NCBI RefSeq assembly: GCF_014191545.1
Contig: NZ_AP023361.1
Span: 2,136,501 to 2,200,500, forward strand
Direction: 5' to 3'
DNA: 64,000 nucleotides
Source of the DNA: Terrihabitans soli
GTDB lineage: Bacteria; Pseudomonadota; Alphaproteobacteria; Rhizobiales; Methylopilaceae
The translations under genes and the position numbers were made by a program. The notes under the pieces were generated by a model. That model was given only the letters and a program-made list of their open reading frames with translations, was not told the origin of the DNA and made no database searches. This document shows positions 53,599 to 62,098 of this stretch, piece by piece; the first letter of the stretch is position 1; every line of letters begins with the position of its first letter.

Positions 53599-54864
53599 TC
53601 ACTTGACCGCGGACGGATTGTCCAGGCTGTCCGAACCTTCGATTTCGATCTTGAGGCCGAGCGCGGCAACGAGCGCTTCAACGGCGCGGGCCTGGCCGAC
53701 AAGGCCATCCACCACGTCCTGAACCACTTTGTTACCTTCCGCATTGCCCTCGCCGATCATCTGGTCATAGGCCTCCTTGCCGCTGTCGGCACGCTTCTTC
53801 AGCGTGGTCAGCGCGGCGTCGGCCTTGGCAAAAGCCGCCTCGACGGCCGCAGCCTCCTTCGGCGCCTTTTCCTTGGCATAGGCGGCAAGGCTCGCGCCTT
53901 CCGTCACTTTGCCGTCGGTGGCTTTATAGCTGCCTTTGTAGATCGCGATCATCCCCTGCTCGTCGTAGAAATGCGAGTTGTGGGTGTTGTCCGAGAAGCA
54001 GTCATGCTCCTCTTCCGGATCGTGCAGGATGAGGCCGAGCTTGATGCGCTCGCCGGCGAGTTCGCCGTAAGAGAGCGAGCCGATGCCGGTGAGGATCGTC
54101 GCAAGGCCTTCATTGGCCTCCTTGCCGGTGACGTCCTTACGCGCTTCGCCGTCCTTGCCCCAGGACGCGGACATATCTTCGAGGTCTTTCACCAGAAGAT
54201 CGGTCGCGGCCTTCAGATAGTCGCGGCGGCGGTCGCAATTGCCGTTGGTGCAGTTGGCCGTGTCGTAATCGCTGGCCTTGCGGTCGCCGGCGCCCTTGTC
54301 GGTGCCGTTGAGATCCTGGCCCCAAAGCAGAAATTCGATAGCGTGATAGCCGATCGCAACGTTCGATTCGACGCCGCCGGCTTCCTGCAGGCTGTCGATC
54401 AGCTCGACATTGATCTTCGAGGCGTCGACCTTGTCCTTGCCGACCTGGATTTCCTTGTTGGCGATGACGTTCGCCACATAGGCCGGATTCTCGTCCGACG
54501 AGTCGCCATAGGATTTGTCGACATAGTCGATGAGGCCTTCATCGAGCGGCCAGGCGTTGACGCGGCCTTCCCAATCGTCGACGGCGGCATTGCCGAAGCG
54601 GTAGCCCTCGCTCTGCTGATAGGGAACGCGCGCCGCCTTCCAGGCAGTGCGGGCGGCCTTCAGCGTGTCTTCCGTCGGCTTGGCGAGGAAGGCGTCGATG
54701 GCGGTCTGCAGCTTCTTCGCGGTGTTGAGGCTGTCCGTGTAGATGGCCTCGGCCACATCGGCATAGGTCGCAACCACAGCCTCGGGCTTGGTGGCGGCCA
54801 AGGACGGCGCAGCCAGAGCGGCCGTCAGGGCGGCCGCCGAAATCATCGTGCGAAAGAAATTCAT
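53599..54864 (-). CDS. Imelysin (M75) family iron-uptake protein
   Basis: This 421-residue exported protein has a signal peptide (about 22 residues, ending A-P-S-L-A-A). It has the imelysin G-Y-H-A-I-E-F-L-L-W-G motif at about residue 155, a likely metal site, and a C-terminal H-D-P-E-E-E-H-D-C-F segment. It is the first gene of the iron operon. An Irr-like 17-bp palindrome lies about 130 bases upstream of the ATG. Imelysins of this type bind or import iron in the periplasm. Confidence 0.86.
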   Translation of the reverse strand: MNFFRTMISAAALTAALAAPSLAATKPEAVVATYADVAEAIYTDSLNTAKKLQTAIDAFLAKPTEDTLKAARTAWKAARVPYQQSEGYRFGNAAVDDWEGRVNAWPLDEGLIDYVDKSYGDSSDENPAYVANVIANKEIQVGKDKVDASKINVELIDSLQEAGGVESNVAIGYHAIEFLLWGQDLNGTDKGAGDRKASDYDTANCTNGNCDRRRDYLKAATDLLVKDLEDMSASWGKDGEARKDVTGKEANEGLATILTGIGSLSYGELAGERIKLGLILHDPEEEHDCFSDNTHNSHFYDEQGMIAIYKGSYKATDGKVTEGASLAAYAKEKAPKEAAAVEAAFAKADAALTTLKKRADSGKEAYDQMIGEGNAEGNKVVQDVVDGLVGQARAVEALVAALGLKIEIEGSDSLDNPSAVK

Positions 54865-54995
54865 TGAGGGTCTCCGTTGCCGCGCGCGGCTCAAATCGGC
54901 TGCGCGGCGCGCCGAATCCGGCGTTCTGTCCCCGCAGTCGATGCAGGGAAAACCCCATAGTAGAAATGAAGTCAAATGAACTTCGCATGTTTTGA

Positions 54996-55012
54996 ATTGG
55001 AATAATTCCAAT
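54996..55012. promoter_or_regulatory. Irr/ICE-like iron regulatory palindrome
   Basis: ATTGGAATAATTCCAAT is a perfect palindrome around a central A and fits the TTnGAA-N3-TTCnAA frame of Irr boxes. It lies 132 bases upstream of the imelysin start and would put the operon under haem-iron control. Confidence 0.6.
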
Positions 55013-55130
55013 CACGTAAGTACACGGCATGTATTGGAGGAATTCAAAACCGTTCACTTCTTCACGACAACGCTCCAAGTACTTGAATGCGTAGATGATA
55101 CGTAGACGGCGCGCCGCACCGCCTTGTTTT

Positions 55131-55147
55131 TGCTCATTTCTTGAGCA
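55131..55147. promoter_or_regulatory. NtrC-like upstream activator site of the urt operon
   Basis: TGCTCA-N5-TGAGCA has the same 17-base geometry as NtrC sites (TGCACC-N5-GGTGCA type). It lies about 110-125 bases upstream of the sigma-54 -24 element, a usual enhancer distance. Confidence 0.6.
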
Positions 55148-55254
55148 GAAGCCGTTTATTGCTCAGAAGTTAATCGTCCCTAGATCGCAAAACTTTTCCG
55201 CACAACGGGAAGGAGTCTGTTTTCGGCCAAGGGAATCAAGGCGTCCCGCCCATG

Positions 55255-55270
55255 GCACGCGGCTTGCTGA
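55255..55270 (+). promoter_or_regulatory. Sigma-54 promoter of the urea transport operon
   Basis: TGGCAC-N5-TTGCT matches the sigma-54 -24/-12 consensus with correct spacing. The start site would be near 55281, about 47 bases before urtA. Confidence 0.85.
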
Positions 55271-55327
55271 CCTTTCCCGCCGTAGGGGGCTGTCCGCAGC
55301 CGGCCTAGGACAGAACGGAGAGGCTTA

Positions 55328-56629
55328 ATGAATATCTTTGCAAATATGGCCCGCTCGGCGAGCTTGCTCGCAGCGACGGCCCTGGTCGCCGGCGGAATTT
55401 CCGCCGCGCAGGCCGAGGAAACGATCAAGGTTGGCGTGCTGCACTCGCTGTCCGGCACGATGGCGATTTCGGAAACCACGCTGAAAGACACGGTTCTGTT
55501 CATGATCGATGAGCAGAACAAGAAGGGCGGCGTTCTCGGCAAGAAGCTCGAAGCCGTCGTCGTCGATCCGGCCTCCAACTGGCCGCTGTTCGCCGAAAAG
55601 GCGAAGGAACTCATCGCGCAGAACAAGGTCTCGGTCGTGTTCGGCTGCTGGACCTCGGTGTCGCGCAAATCCGTGCTCCCGGTTTTCAAGGAGCTCAACT
55701 CCATTCTCTTCTACCCCGTGCAGTACGAGGGTGAAGAATCCGAGCGCAACGTGTTCTACACGGGTGCCGCTCCGAACCAGCAGGCCATTCCGGCCGTCGA
55801 TTACCTGATGTCGAAGGACGGCGGCGAAGTGAAGCGCTGGGTCCTCGCCGGCACCGACTACGTCTATCCGCGCACGACGAACAAGATCCTTGAGGCTTAT
55901 CTGAAGTCCAAGGGCGTCGCTGCGGAAGACATCATGATCAACTACACGCCGTTCGGTCACTCCGACTGGCAGACGATCGTCTCCGACATCAAAAAGTTCG
56001 GCTCGGCCGGCAAGAAGACCGCCGTCGTGTCGACCATCAACGGCGACGCCAACGTTCCCTTCTATAAGGAACTCGGCTCGCAGGGCGTGAAGGCCACCGA
56101 CATCCCGGTCGTCGCGTTCTCGGTCGGCGAAGAAGAACTCGCCGGCATCGACACCAAGCCGCTGCTCGGCCATCTGGCCGCCTGGAACTACTTCCAGTCC
56201 GTTGAAGACCCGGCGAACGCCGAGTTCATCAAGAAGTGGCAGGCGTTCACGAAGAACCCGAAGCGCGTGACGAACGACCCGATGGAAGCCACCGTCATCG
56301 GCTTCAACGCCTGGGTTAAGGCCGTCGAGAAGGCCGGCACGGTCGATGTCGACAAGGTCATCGACACTCTGCCGGGCATCGAAGTGCCGAACCTGACGGG
56401 CGGCATCTCGAAGGTTCTGCCGAACCATCACATCACCAAGCCGGTGCTCATCGGCGAGATCAAGGATGACGGCCAGTTCGACATCGTCTGGAAGACCGAC
56501 GGTCTCGTCCCGGGCGACGCCTGGACCGACTTTCTCGAAGGTTCGAAGGATCTCGACTCCGACTGGGTCACGCTCAAGTGCGGTAACTACAACACCAAGA
56601 CGAAGAAGTGTGGCGGTCAGGCCTCGTAA
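55328..56629 (+). CDS. urtA: Urea ABC transporter substrate-binding protein UrtA
   Basis: The 433-residue periplasmic protein has a signal peptide cut near S-A-A-Q-A-E. The mature start T-I-K-V-G-V-L-H-S-L-S-G-T-M-A-I-S-E is the UrtA form of the type I binding fold. It continues with V-V-D-P-A-S-N-W-P and F-G-C-W-T-S-V-S-R-K, which are typical of the urea-specific family. It captures urea for UrtBCDE. It is first in the operon behind a sigma-54 promoter, so nitrogen limitation should induce it. Confidence 0.95.
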   Translation: MNIFANMARSASLLAATALVAGGISAAQAEETIKVGVLHSLSGTMAISETTLKDTVLFMIDEQNKKGGVLGKKLEAVVVDPASNWPLFAEKAKELIAQNKVSVVFGCWTSVSRKSVLPVFKELNSILFYPVQYEGEESERNVFYTGAAPNQQAIPAVDYLMSKDGGEVKRWVLAGTDYVYPRTTNKILEAYLKSKGVAAEDIMINYTPFGHSDWQTIVSDIKKFGSAGKKTAVVSTINGDANVPFYKELGSQGVKATDIPVVAFSVGEEELAGIDTKPLLGHLAAWNYFQSVEDPANAEFIKKWQAFTKNPKRVTNDPMEATVIGFNAWVKAVEKAGTVDVDKVIDTLPGIEVPNLTGGISKVLPNHHITKPVLIGEIKDDGQFDIVWKTDGLVPGDAWTDFLEGSKDLDSDWVTLKCGNYNTKTKKCGGQAS

Positions 56630-56657
56630 CCTCCCAAGCGAACTGACGCCAAGTACC

Positions 56658-56690
56658 GGGGAGGCGGCGTGCGGGCCGCCTCCCCCTTTT
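56658..56690 (+). terminator. Terminator or attenuator between urtA and urtB
   Basis: GGGGAGGCGGC (56658-56668) pairs with GCCGCCTCCCC (56675-56685), followed by CTTTT. It lies inside the operon, so it probably lets through part of the transcripts and raises the urtA share. Confidence 0.8.
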
Positions 56691-56720
56691 CAACCAAGGA
56701 CCTATAGGCGCGCTGGGGCT

Positions 56721-58334
56721 ATGACATTCGCTTATTACCGTCGGCTCGCGCTGGCCCTCTGTCTTGGATTTCTCATTTTCGCACCGCTTTCCGCGGCGCA
56801 TGCCGATCCGGTCGATGACGCTCTGGCGCTCTTCGCCACCGACAGTTTCAACGACACCGCCAGCGCCATCGACGCCATCGGCAAGTCCGGCGCATCAAAC
56901 AGCGCGGCGATCGTCACGGCCCTTGCCGGCGGCAAACTGTTCTTCGATCCGGCGACGAAGACCGTCTATTACCGCGACGCCGCGGGTAAACTCATCGACG
57001 CCAAGACGGCGGCGGAAGTTGCTGCGGAACCCGCGGGCCTCAAAACTGTGCGTCTCAACAACAGGCTGCGCACTCTGGTCGCCGCCGCCGCCGGCTCGCT
57101 CGATATTCTCTCCGACGATCCGGCCAAGCGCCGCTCGGCGGCCAACGCCGTCTTCAAATCGCGTGACGCGACCGCCCTCGCCGCCGTCGATACCGCGCTC
57201 GCCAAGGAAACGAACAACGGCGTGAAGGAAGCGCTCGAACAGGCGCGCGCCGCGATCATCGTCACCTTTGCCGGTGCGTCCGAAGCGGACAAGATCAAGG
57301 CCATCAATACGATCGCCGGTCGCGGCGACGGCGATGCGGCCGCACTTCTGCGCTCCCTCCCCGCGGACATTCCCGAAGCCGTGAAGACCGCCGCGGCCGA
57401 TGCGCTCTCCGATATCGAAATCAAGCAGGCCGCCTGGGCCGCCGGTCAGAACATCGTCTACGGCATTTCGCTCGGCTCGGTGCTGCTGCTCGCCGCCGTC
57501 GGCCTTGCCATCACCTTCGGCCAGATGGGCGTCATCAACATGGCGCATGGCGAAATGGTGATGATCGGCGCTTATGTCACTTTCGTCGTGCAGGATGTCA
57601 TCCGCACCTCGGCGCCCGGCCTTTTCGACTATTCGCTGCTGATCGCCATTCCGATGGCCTTCCTTGTGTCGGGCGCTGTCGGCATCGCCATCGAGCGCAG
57701 CGTCATCCGCTTCCTCTACGGCCGCCCGCTCGAAACCCTGCTCGCCACCTGGGGCATTTCGCTGATCCTCATTCAGGCGATCCGCTCGATCTTCGGCCCG
57801 ACCAATCGCGAAGTCGGCGCGCCGAGCTGGCTCTCCGGCTCGCTCGATCTCGGCGGTCTGTCCCTCACCTATAACCGCATCGCCATCGTCATCTTCGCGC
57901 TGCTCGTCTTCTTCGCGCTGCTGCTCGTTCTGAAAAAGACGGCGCTCGGCCTGCAGGTCCGCGCCGTCACGCAGAACCGCCGCATGGCCGCCGCCATGGG
58001 CATCCGCACTGACTGGATCGACGCCATGACCTTCGGCCTCGGCTCGGGCGTTGCCGGCATGGCCGGCGTCGCGCTCAGCCAGATCGACAACGTCTCGCCC
58101 AATCTCGGCCAAGGCTACATCATCGACAGTTTCATGGTCGTCGTGTTCGGGGGCGTCGGCAATCTCTGGGGCACGCTTGTCGGCGCCATGACGCTCGGCA
58201 TCGCCAATAAATTCCTCGAACCTTATGCGGGCGCCGTGCTCGGAAAAATCCTTCTGCTCGTCGCCATCATCCTGTTCATCCAGAAGCGTCCGCGCGGCCT
58301 GTTTGCGCTCAAGGGCCGGGCGGTGGAAGCATGA
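56721..58334 (+). CDS. urtB: Urea ABC transporter permease UrtB
   Basis: This 537-residue protein has a signal peptide (residues 1-27) and a periplasmic helical region of about 200 residues. The LivH-type permease domain runs from about residue 240 (Y-G-I-S-L-G-S-V-L-L-L) with the N-M-A-H-G-E-M-V-M motif. The long exported N-terminus is normal for UrtB. ATG 56721 starts the signal peptide; the frame is open upstream into urtA. Confidence 0.93.
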   Translation: MTFAYYRRLALALCLGFLIFAPLSAAHADPVDDALALFATDSFNDTASAIDAIGKSGASNSAAIVTALAGGKLFFDPATKTVYYRDAAGKLIDAKTAAEVAAEPAGLKTVRLNNRLRTLVAAAAGSLDILSDDPAKRRSAANAVFKSRDATALAAVDTALAKETNNGVKEALEQARAAIIVTFAGASEADKIKAINTIAGRGDGDAAALLRSLPADIPEAVKTAAADALSDIEIKQAAWAAGQNIVYGISLGSVLLLAAVGLAITFGQMGVINMAHGEMVMIGAYVTFVVQDVIRTSAPGLFDYSLLIAIPMAFLVSGAVGIAIERSVIRFLYGRPLETLLATWGISLILIQAIRSIFGPTNREVGAPSWLSGSLDLGGLSLTYNRIAIVIFALLVFFALLLVLKKTALGLQVRAVTQNRRMAAAMGIRTDWIDAMTFGLGSGVAGMAGVALSQIDNVSPNLGQGYIIDSFMVVVFGGVGNLWGTLVGAMTLGIANKFLEPYAGAVLGKILLLVAIILFIQKRPRGLFALKGRAVEA

Positions 58335-58347
58335 TGAGGCATTCTCC

Positions 58348-58470
58348 TTCACCTCTCCCCGTGAACGGGGAGAGGTCGGCACGTAAGTGCCGGGTGAGGG
58401 GCAGCGGCATTCGCGCTGGCTCTCACAATTCCCCCTCACCCCACCCCTCTCCCCGCCAGCGGGGAGAGGG
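58348..58470 (+). repeat. Multi-hairpin intergenic repeat, second family, copy B
   Basis: Same order of hairpins as copy A: CCTCTCCCCG-TGAA-CGGGGAGAGG, CGGCAC-GTAA-GTGCCG, TGAGGGG with CCCCTCA, and CCCTCTCCCCG-CCAG-CGGGGAGAGGG. It sits between urtB and urtC. Loops differ from copy A while stems are kept. Confidence 0.88.
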
Positions 58471-58508
58471 AGCGCGCAGCGCTTCATAACGGGCGCGGAG
58501 GTTTGCTC

Positions 58509-59645
58509 ATGATCCTCCGTCATATCGACCGCGCCGGCTGGGTGTTTCTCGGCATGGTGATCACGGCGGGGCTGCTGATCCCTGCCCTCAATCTCTTCGT
58601 CCCGGCCGACAATTTCTTCCATGTGCCGGACTATCTCGTGCCGCTGCTCGGCAAATATCTCTGCTTTGCGCTGCTGGCGATCTCGATCGATCTTATCTGG
58701 GGCTATGCCGGCATCCTGTCGCTCGGGCACGGCGCGTTCTTCGCGCTCGGCGGCTATGCCATGGGTATGTACCTCATGCGCCAGATCGGCACGCGCGGCG
58801 TCTATGCCGATCCGATCCTGCCGGATTTCATGGTGTTCCTGAACTATAAGGAACTGCCCTGGTTCTGGTACGGCTTCGATATGTTCTGGTTCGCCATGAT
58901 CATGGTGATCCTCGTGCCGGCGATCCTGGCTTTCGTCTTCGGCTGGTTCGCCTTCCGCTCGCGCGTCACCGGCGTTTATCTGTCGATCATCACGCAGGCC
59001 ATGGTGTTTGCGCTGATGCTGGCCTTCTTCCGCAACGATATGGGCCTTGGCGGCAATAACGGCTTCACCGATTTCAAGGACATTGTCGGTTTCAACATTC
59101 AGGCGGCCGAAACACGCGCCGTTCTGTTCTTCCTGTCGGCGATGGCGCTGGCCGGCGGCTATATCCTCTGCCGCTGGATCGTCACCTCGAAATTCGGCAA
59201 GGTTCTGGTCGCGATCCGCGATGCGGAAAGCCGCACGCGCTTCATCGGCTACCGCGTCGAGAACTATAAACTCGTCGTCTTCGTGCTGTCGGCGGTGATC
59301 GCCGGCATTGCCGGGGCGCTCTATACGCCGCAGGTCGGCATCATCAACCCGTCGGAGTTTGCGCCCGCCAACTCCATCGAAATGGTGATCTGGGTCGCTG
59401 TCGGCGGACGCGGCACTCTGGTCGGCGCGGCGCTCGGCGCGCTCGTCGTCAACGCCGGAAAAACCTGGTTCACAGGCGCACTGCCGGATCTGTGGCTCTT
59501 TGCCCTCGGCGGCCTCTTCGTCTTCGTCACTCTGTTCCTGCCCAAAGGCATTCTCGGCACGTTGTCGACGGGATGGGAAAAGGCGCAGCGCCGCTTCCGT
59601 TCCGACGGCTCGGTGCCGAACGGCGTGCCGAGCGCGGCGGAGTAA
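58509..59645 (+). CDS. urtC: Urea ABC transporter permease UrtC
   Basis: This 378-residue LivM-type permease has the core L-I-W-G-Y-A-G-I-L-S-L-G-H-G-A-F-F-A-L-G and coupling region A-I-R-D-A-E-S-R-T-R-F-I-G-Y. ATG 58509 has GGAGG eight bases upstream. It is separated from urtB by 174 bases that hold a repeat. It pairs with UrtB to form the urea channel. Confidence 0.93.
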   Translation: MILRHIDRAGWVFLGMVITAGLLIPALNLFVPADNFFHVPDYLVPLLGKYLCFALLAISIDLIWGYAGILSLGHGAFFALGGYAMGMYLMRQIGTRGVYADPILPDFMVFLNYKELPWFWYGFDMFWFAMIMVILVPAILAFVFGWFAFRSRVTGVYLSIITQAMVFALMLAFFRNDMGLGGNNGFTDFKDIVGFNIQAAETRAVLFFLSAMALAGGYILCRWIVTSKFGKVLVAIRDAESRTRFIGYRVENYKLVVFVLSAVIAGIAGALYTPQVGIINPSEFAPANSIEMVIWVAVGGRGTLVGAALGALVVNAGKTWFTGALPDLWLFALGGLFVFVTLFLPKGILGTLSTGWEKAQRRFRSDGSVPNGVPSAAE

Positions 59646-59650
59646 GACAC

Positions 59651-60427
59651 ATGAACCAGCTCGTCCACTCCGGCACCGTCCCCACCCTCACCCCGACGCT
59701 GCTTTATCTCGACGACATCACCGTCTCTTTCGACGGCTTCCGCGCCCTGAACTCGCTGTCGCTGTCGATCGACGAAGCGGAGATGCGCGCCATCATCGGC
59801 CCGAACGGCGCCGGCAAGACGACGATGATGGACGTCATCACCGGCAAGACGCGCCCCAATCAGGGCACCGCGCTCTTTGCCGGAACGCATGATCTGACGG
59901 CGCTCGATGAAGCCGCCATCGCCCAGCTCGGCATCGGCCGCAAATTCCAGACGCCGACCGTGTTCGAAATGCACTCGGTCGAAGACAATATCCTGCTGTC
60001 GCTGAAAGCCGACCGCAAAAGCTTCCCCACCCTCTTCTCGCGCCGCACGCCGTTGGAGAAAGAGCGGATCGATGCTTTGCTCGAGCGCATCCGGCTGAAG
60101 GATCACCGCAAGCGCAAGGCGTCCGAACTCAGCCACGGCCAGAAACAATGGCTCGAGATCGGCATGCTGCTCGCGCAGGAACCGCGCGTTCTTCTCGTCG
60201 ACGAACCGGCCGCCGGCATGACCGATCAGGAAACCGCCGACACCGCCGATCTTCTGCGCGAGATCGCCAAGACGCGCTCCGTCATCGTCGTCGAGCACGA
60301 CATGGTGTTCGTCAAAGATCTCGGCGTGAAGGTCACCTGCCTGCACGAAGGTTCGGTTCTCGCCGAAGGCTCGCTCGATCAGGTCTCGGCCGATGAGCGC
60401 GTCATCGAAGTTTATCTGGGGAGGTGA
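59651..60427 (+). CDS. urtD: Urea ABC transporter ATP-binding protein UrtD
   Basis: The 258-residue ATPase has Walker [10 protein letters not shown] (about residue 50), Q-loop G-R-K-F-Q-T-P-T-V-F (the UrtD hallmark), signature L-S-H-G-Q-K-Q-W-L-E and Walker B V-L-L-V-D-E-P-A-A-G-M-T. It starts five bases after the urtC stop. Followed by a cloverleaf repeat before urtE. Confidence 0.93.
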   Translation: MNQLVHSGTVPTLTPTLLYLDDITVSFDGFRALNSLSLSIDEAEMRAIIGPNGAGKTTMMDVITGKTRPNQGTALFAGTHDLTALDEAAIAQLGIGRKFQTPTVFEMHSVEDNILLSLKADRKSFPTLFSRRTPLEKERIDALLERIRLKDHRKRKASELSHGQKQWLEIGMLLAQEPRVLLVDEPAAGMTDQETADTADLLREIAKTRSVIVVEHDMVFVKDLGVKVTCLHEGSVLAEGSLDQVSADERVIEVYLGR

Positions 60428-60449
60428 TGAGCGTGGCGACACACACTCC

Positions 60450-60558
60450 CCTCATGGTGAGGAGCGATGCGCAGCATCGCGTCTCGAACCATGGGCCACG
60501 CATTCGGAATATGTCGCCCATCCTTCGAGACGGCGCTTCGCGCCTCCTCAGGATGAGG
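60450..60558 (+). repeat. 109-bp cloverleaf-like palindromic repeat, copy 4
   Basis: Full-length copy 20 kb from the other three, between urtD and urtE. First hairpin is GCGATGC-GCA-GCATCGC and second is GGCGC-TTC-GCGCC; outer arms match copies 1 and 2. Confidence 0.9.
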
Positions 60559-60571
60559 TTGGGGAATTGAT

Positions 60572-61267
60572 ATGCTGAACGTCGAAAACCTCTCGCTCCA
60601 TTACGGCGCCGCCCAGGCGCTGCGCGGTGTTTCGCTGACGGCCAAGCCCGGCGAAGTGACCTGCGTGCTCGGCCGCAACGGCGTCGGCAAGACCTCGCTG
60701 ATGCGCGCCATTGTCGGCCATCGCGCGATCTCCGGCGGCAAGATCGGTTTCGGCGAAACCGACCTCACACCGCTGCGCACCTTTCAGCGCGCCAAGCTCG
60801 GCGTCGCTTACGTGCCGCAGGGCCGCGAGATCTTCCCGCTGCTCACGGTGCGCGAGAATCTCGAGACCGGTTACGCGCCCCTGCCGCGCGGCCAGAAGAA
60901 CATCCCCGACGAGATTTTCGAACTCTTCCCGGTGCTGAAAAGCATGCTCCACCGCCGCGGCGGCGATCTTTCGGGCGGCCAGCAGCAGCAGCTCGCCATC
61001 GGCCGCGCCCTCGTCACCCGCCCTAAACTCCTCGTCCTCGACGAGCCGACCGAGGGCATTCAGCCCTCGATCATCAAGGATATCGGCCGGGCGATCACCT
61101 ACTTGCGCAACAGGGGCGACATGGCGATTGTCCTCGTCGAACAATATTTCGATTTCGCCAAAGAGCTTGCCGACCGCTTCATCGTCATGGAGCGCGGCGA
61201 AGTGGTCGAAGCCGGCGACAAGAAAGCCCTCGAAGGGGACGATGTACGCAACCGCTTGGTCTTCTGA
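60572..61267 (+). CDS. urtE: Urea ABC transporter ATP-binding protein UrtE
   Basis: The 231-residue second ATPase has Walker A G-R-N-G-V-G-K-T-S near residue 36, Q-loop Y-V-P-Q-G-R-E-I-F-P, signature L-S-G-G-Q-Q-Q-Q-L and Walker B L-L-V-L-D-E-P-T-E-G-I-Q-P-S. These features fit UrtE. Its 3' end overlaps ureD by 26 bases, so transport and urease genes are joined in one transcript. Confidence 0.93.
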   Translation: MLNVENLSLHYGAAQALRGVSLTAKPGEVTCVLGRNGVGKTSLMRAIVGHRAISGGKIGFGETDLTPLRTFQRAKLGVAYVPQGREIFPLLTVRENLETGYAPLPRGQKNIPDEIFELFPVLKSMLHRRGGDLSGGQQQQLAIGRALVTRPKLLVLDEPTEGIQPSIIKDIGRAITYLRNRGDMAIVLVEQYFDFAKELADRFIVMERGEVVEAGDKKALEGDDVRNRLVF

Positions 61268-62084
61268 CGGCTTCAGTGCCCCGCGGCGCCAGCGCGCCCA
61301 CGGCCAGTTGTCGTTCGAGGTTGCGGTATCCGACGGACGGACACGGCCCGTCCGCATCGGCGAAAGCGGCCCGTCGCGCATCCGCCTGCCCAATGTCGAA
61401 ACGCCCTGCCTCGAAGCCGTGATGATGAACACCGGTGGCGGCATCGCCTGCGGCGACCGCTTCGATGTCTCGATCCTGGCCACCGAAGGCTCCGAACTCG
61501 TGATGACGACACCGGCCGCCGAGCGCTGCTACCGCTCGGACGGGGCTGTCGCCGCGGTCGATGTCGATCTTCGGGTCGCCTCCGGCGCGAGCCTCGCCTG
61601 GCTGCCGCAGGAAACGCTTCTCTACAATGAAGGCCGGCTGCGCCGCCGCCTCAGCGCCGAGATCGCCGAAGACGCAAAGCTCATGATGTTCGAATGCGCC
61701 GTCTTCGGCCGCACCGCCCACCGCGAAACGGTCGAGACGGGCCTGTTCGAAGACCGCTGGCGCATCAGCCGGGCCGGCCGCCTCGTCTATGCCGACACGC
61801 TCCGCCTCGATGGGCCGATCCAGTCTCTGCTCGACCGGCCGTCCGTGGCGAAGGGGTCTCGCGCGATCGCGACCTTTCTCTATGTCGCCCCCGATGCCGA
61901 GAGCCGGATCGACGAAGCACGTGAGCTGTTGGCAGGTGCCCCCTGCGACGCCGCCGCCAGTGCCTGGAACGGCGTCCTCGCGATACGATTTCTGGCGCCT
62001 GAGATTGCCGCTCTGCGCCGCGCGGCGATAGACTTCATCACCGCGTTCCGGGGCACGCCCCTGCCCCGGGTCTGGCATAGCTGA
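61242..62084 (+). CDS. ureD: Urease accessory protein UreD
   Basis: The 280-residue protein is the UreD/UreH chaperone that, with UreF and UreG, loads nickel into urease. Landmarks are M-M-N-T-G-G-G-I-A-C-G-D, T-T-P-A-A-E-R-C-Y-R-S and W-L-P-Q-E-T-L-L-Y-N. ATG 61242 is preferred because AAGGGG precedes it, giving a 26-base overlap with urtE; the frame continues upstream inside urtE. It opens the urease gene set. Confidence 0.93.
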   Translation: MYATAWSSDGFSAPRRQRAHGQLSFEVAVSDGRTRPVRIGESGPSRIRLPNVETPCLEAVMMNTGGGIACGDRFDVSILATEGSELVMTTPAAERCYRSDGAVAAVDVDLRVASGASLAWLPQETLLYNEGRLRRRLSAEIAEDAKLMMFECAVFGRTAHRETVETGLFEDRWRISRAGRLVYADTLRLDGPIQSLLDRPSVAKGSRAIATFLYVAPDAESRIDEARELLAGAPCDAAASAWNGVLAIRFLAPEIAALRRAAIDFITAFRGTPLPRVWHS

Positions 62085-62098
62085 GAAGGGTTTAGCGG

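Larger units (their letters stand above)
54865..55327. other. 463-bp divergent regulatory region between iron and urea operons
   Basis: It is AT-richer than its flanks and holds the Irr-like box (54996-55012), an NtrC-like site (55131-55147) and a sigma-54 promoter (55255-55270). No gene is seen. Iron control would act leftward and nitrogen control rightward. Confidence 0.7.
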
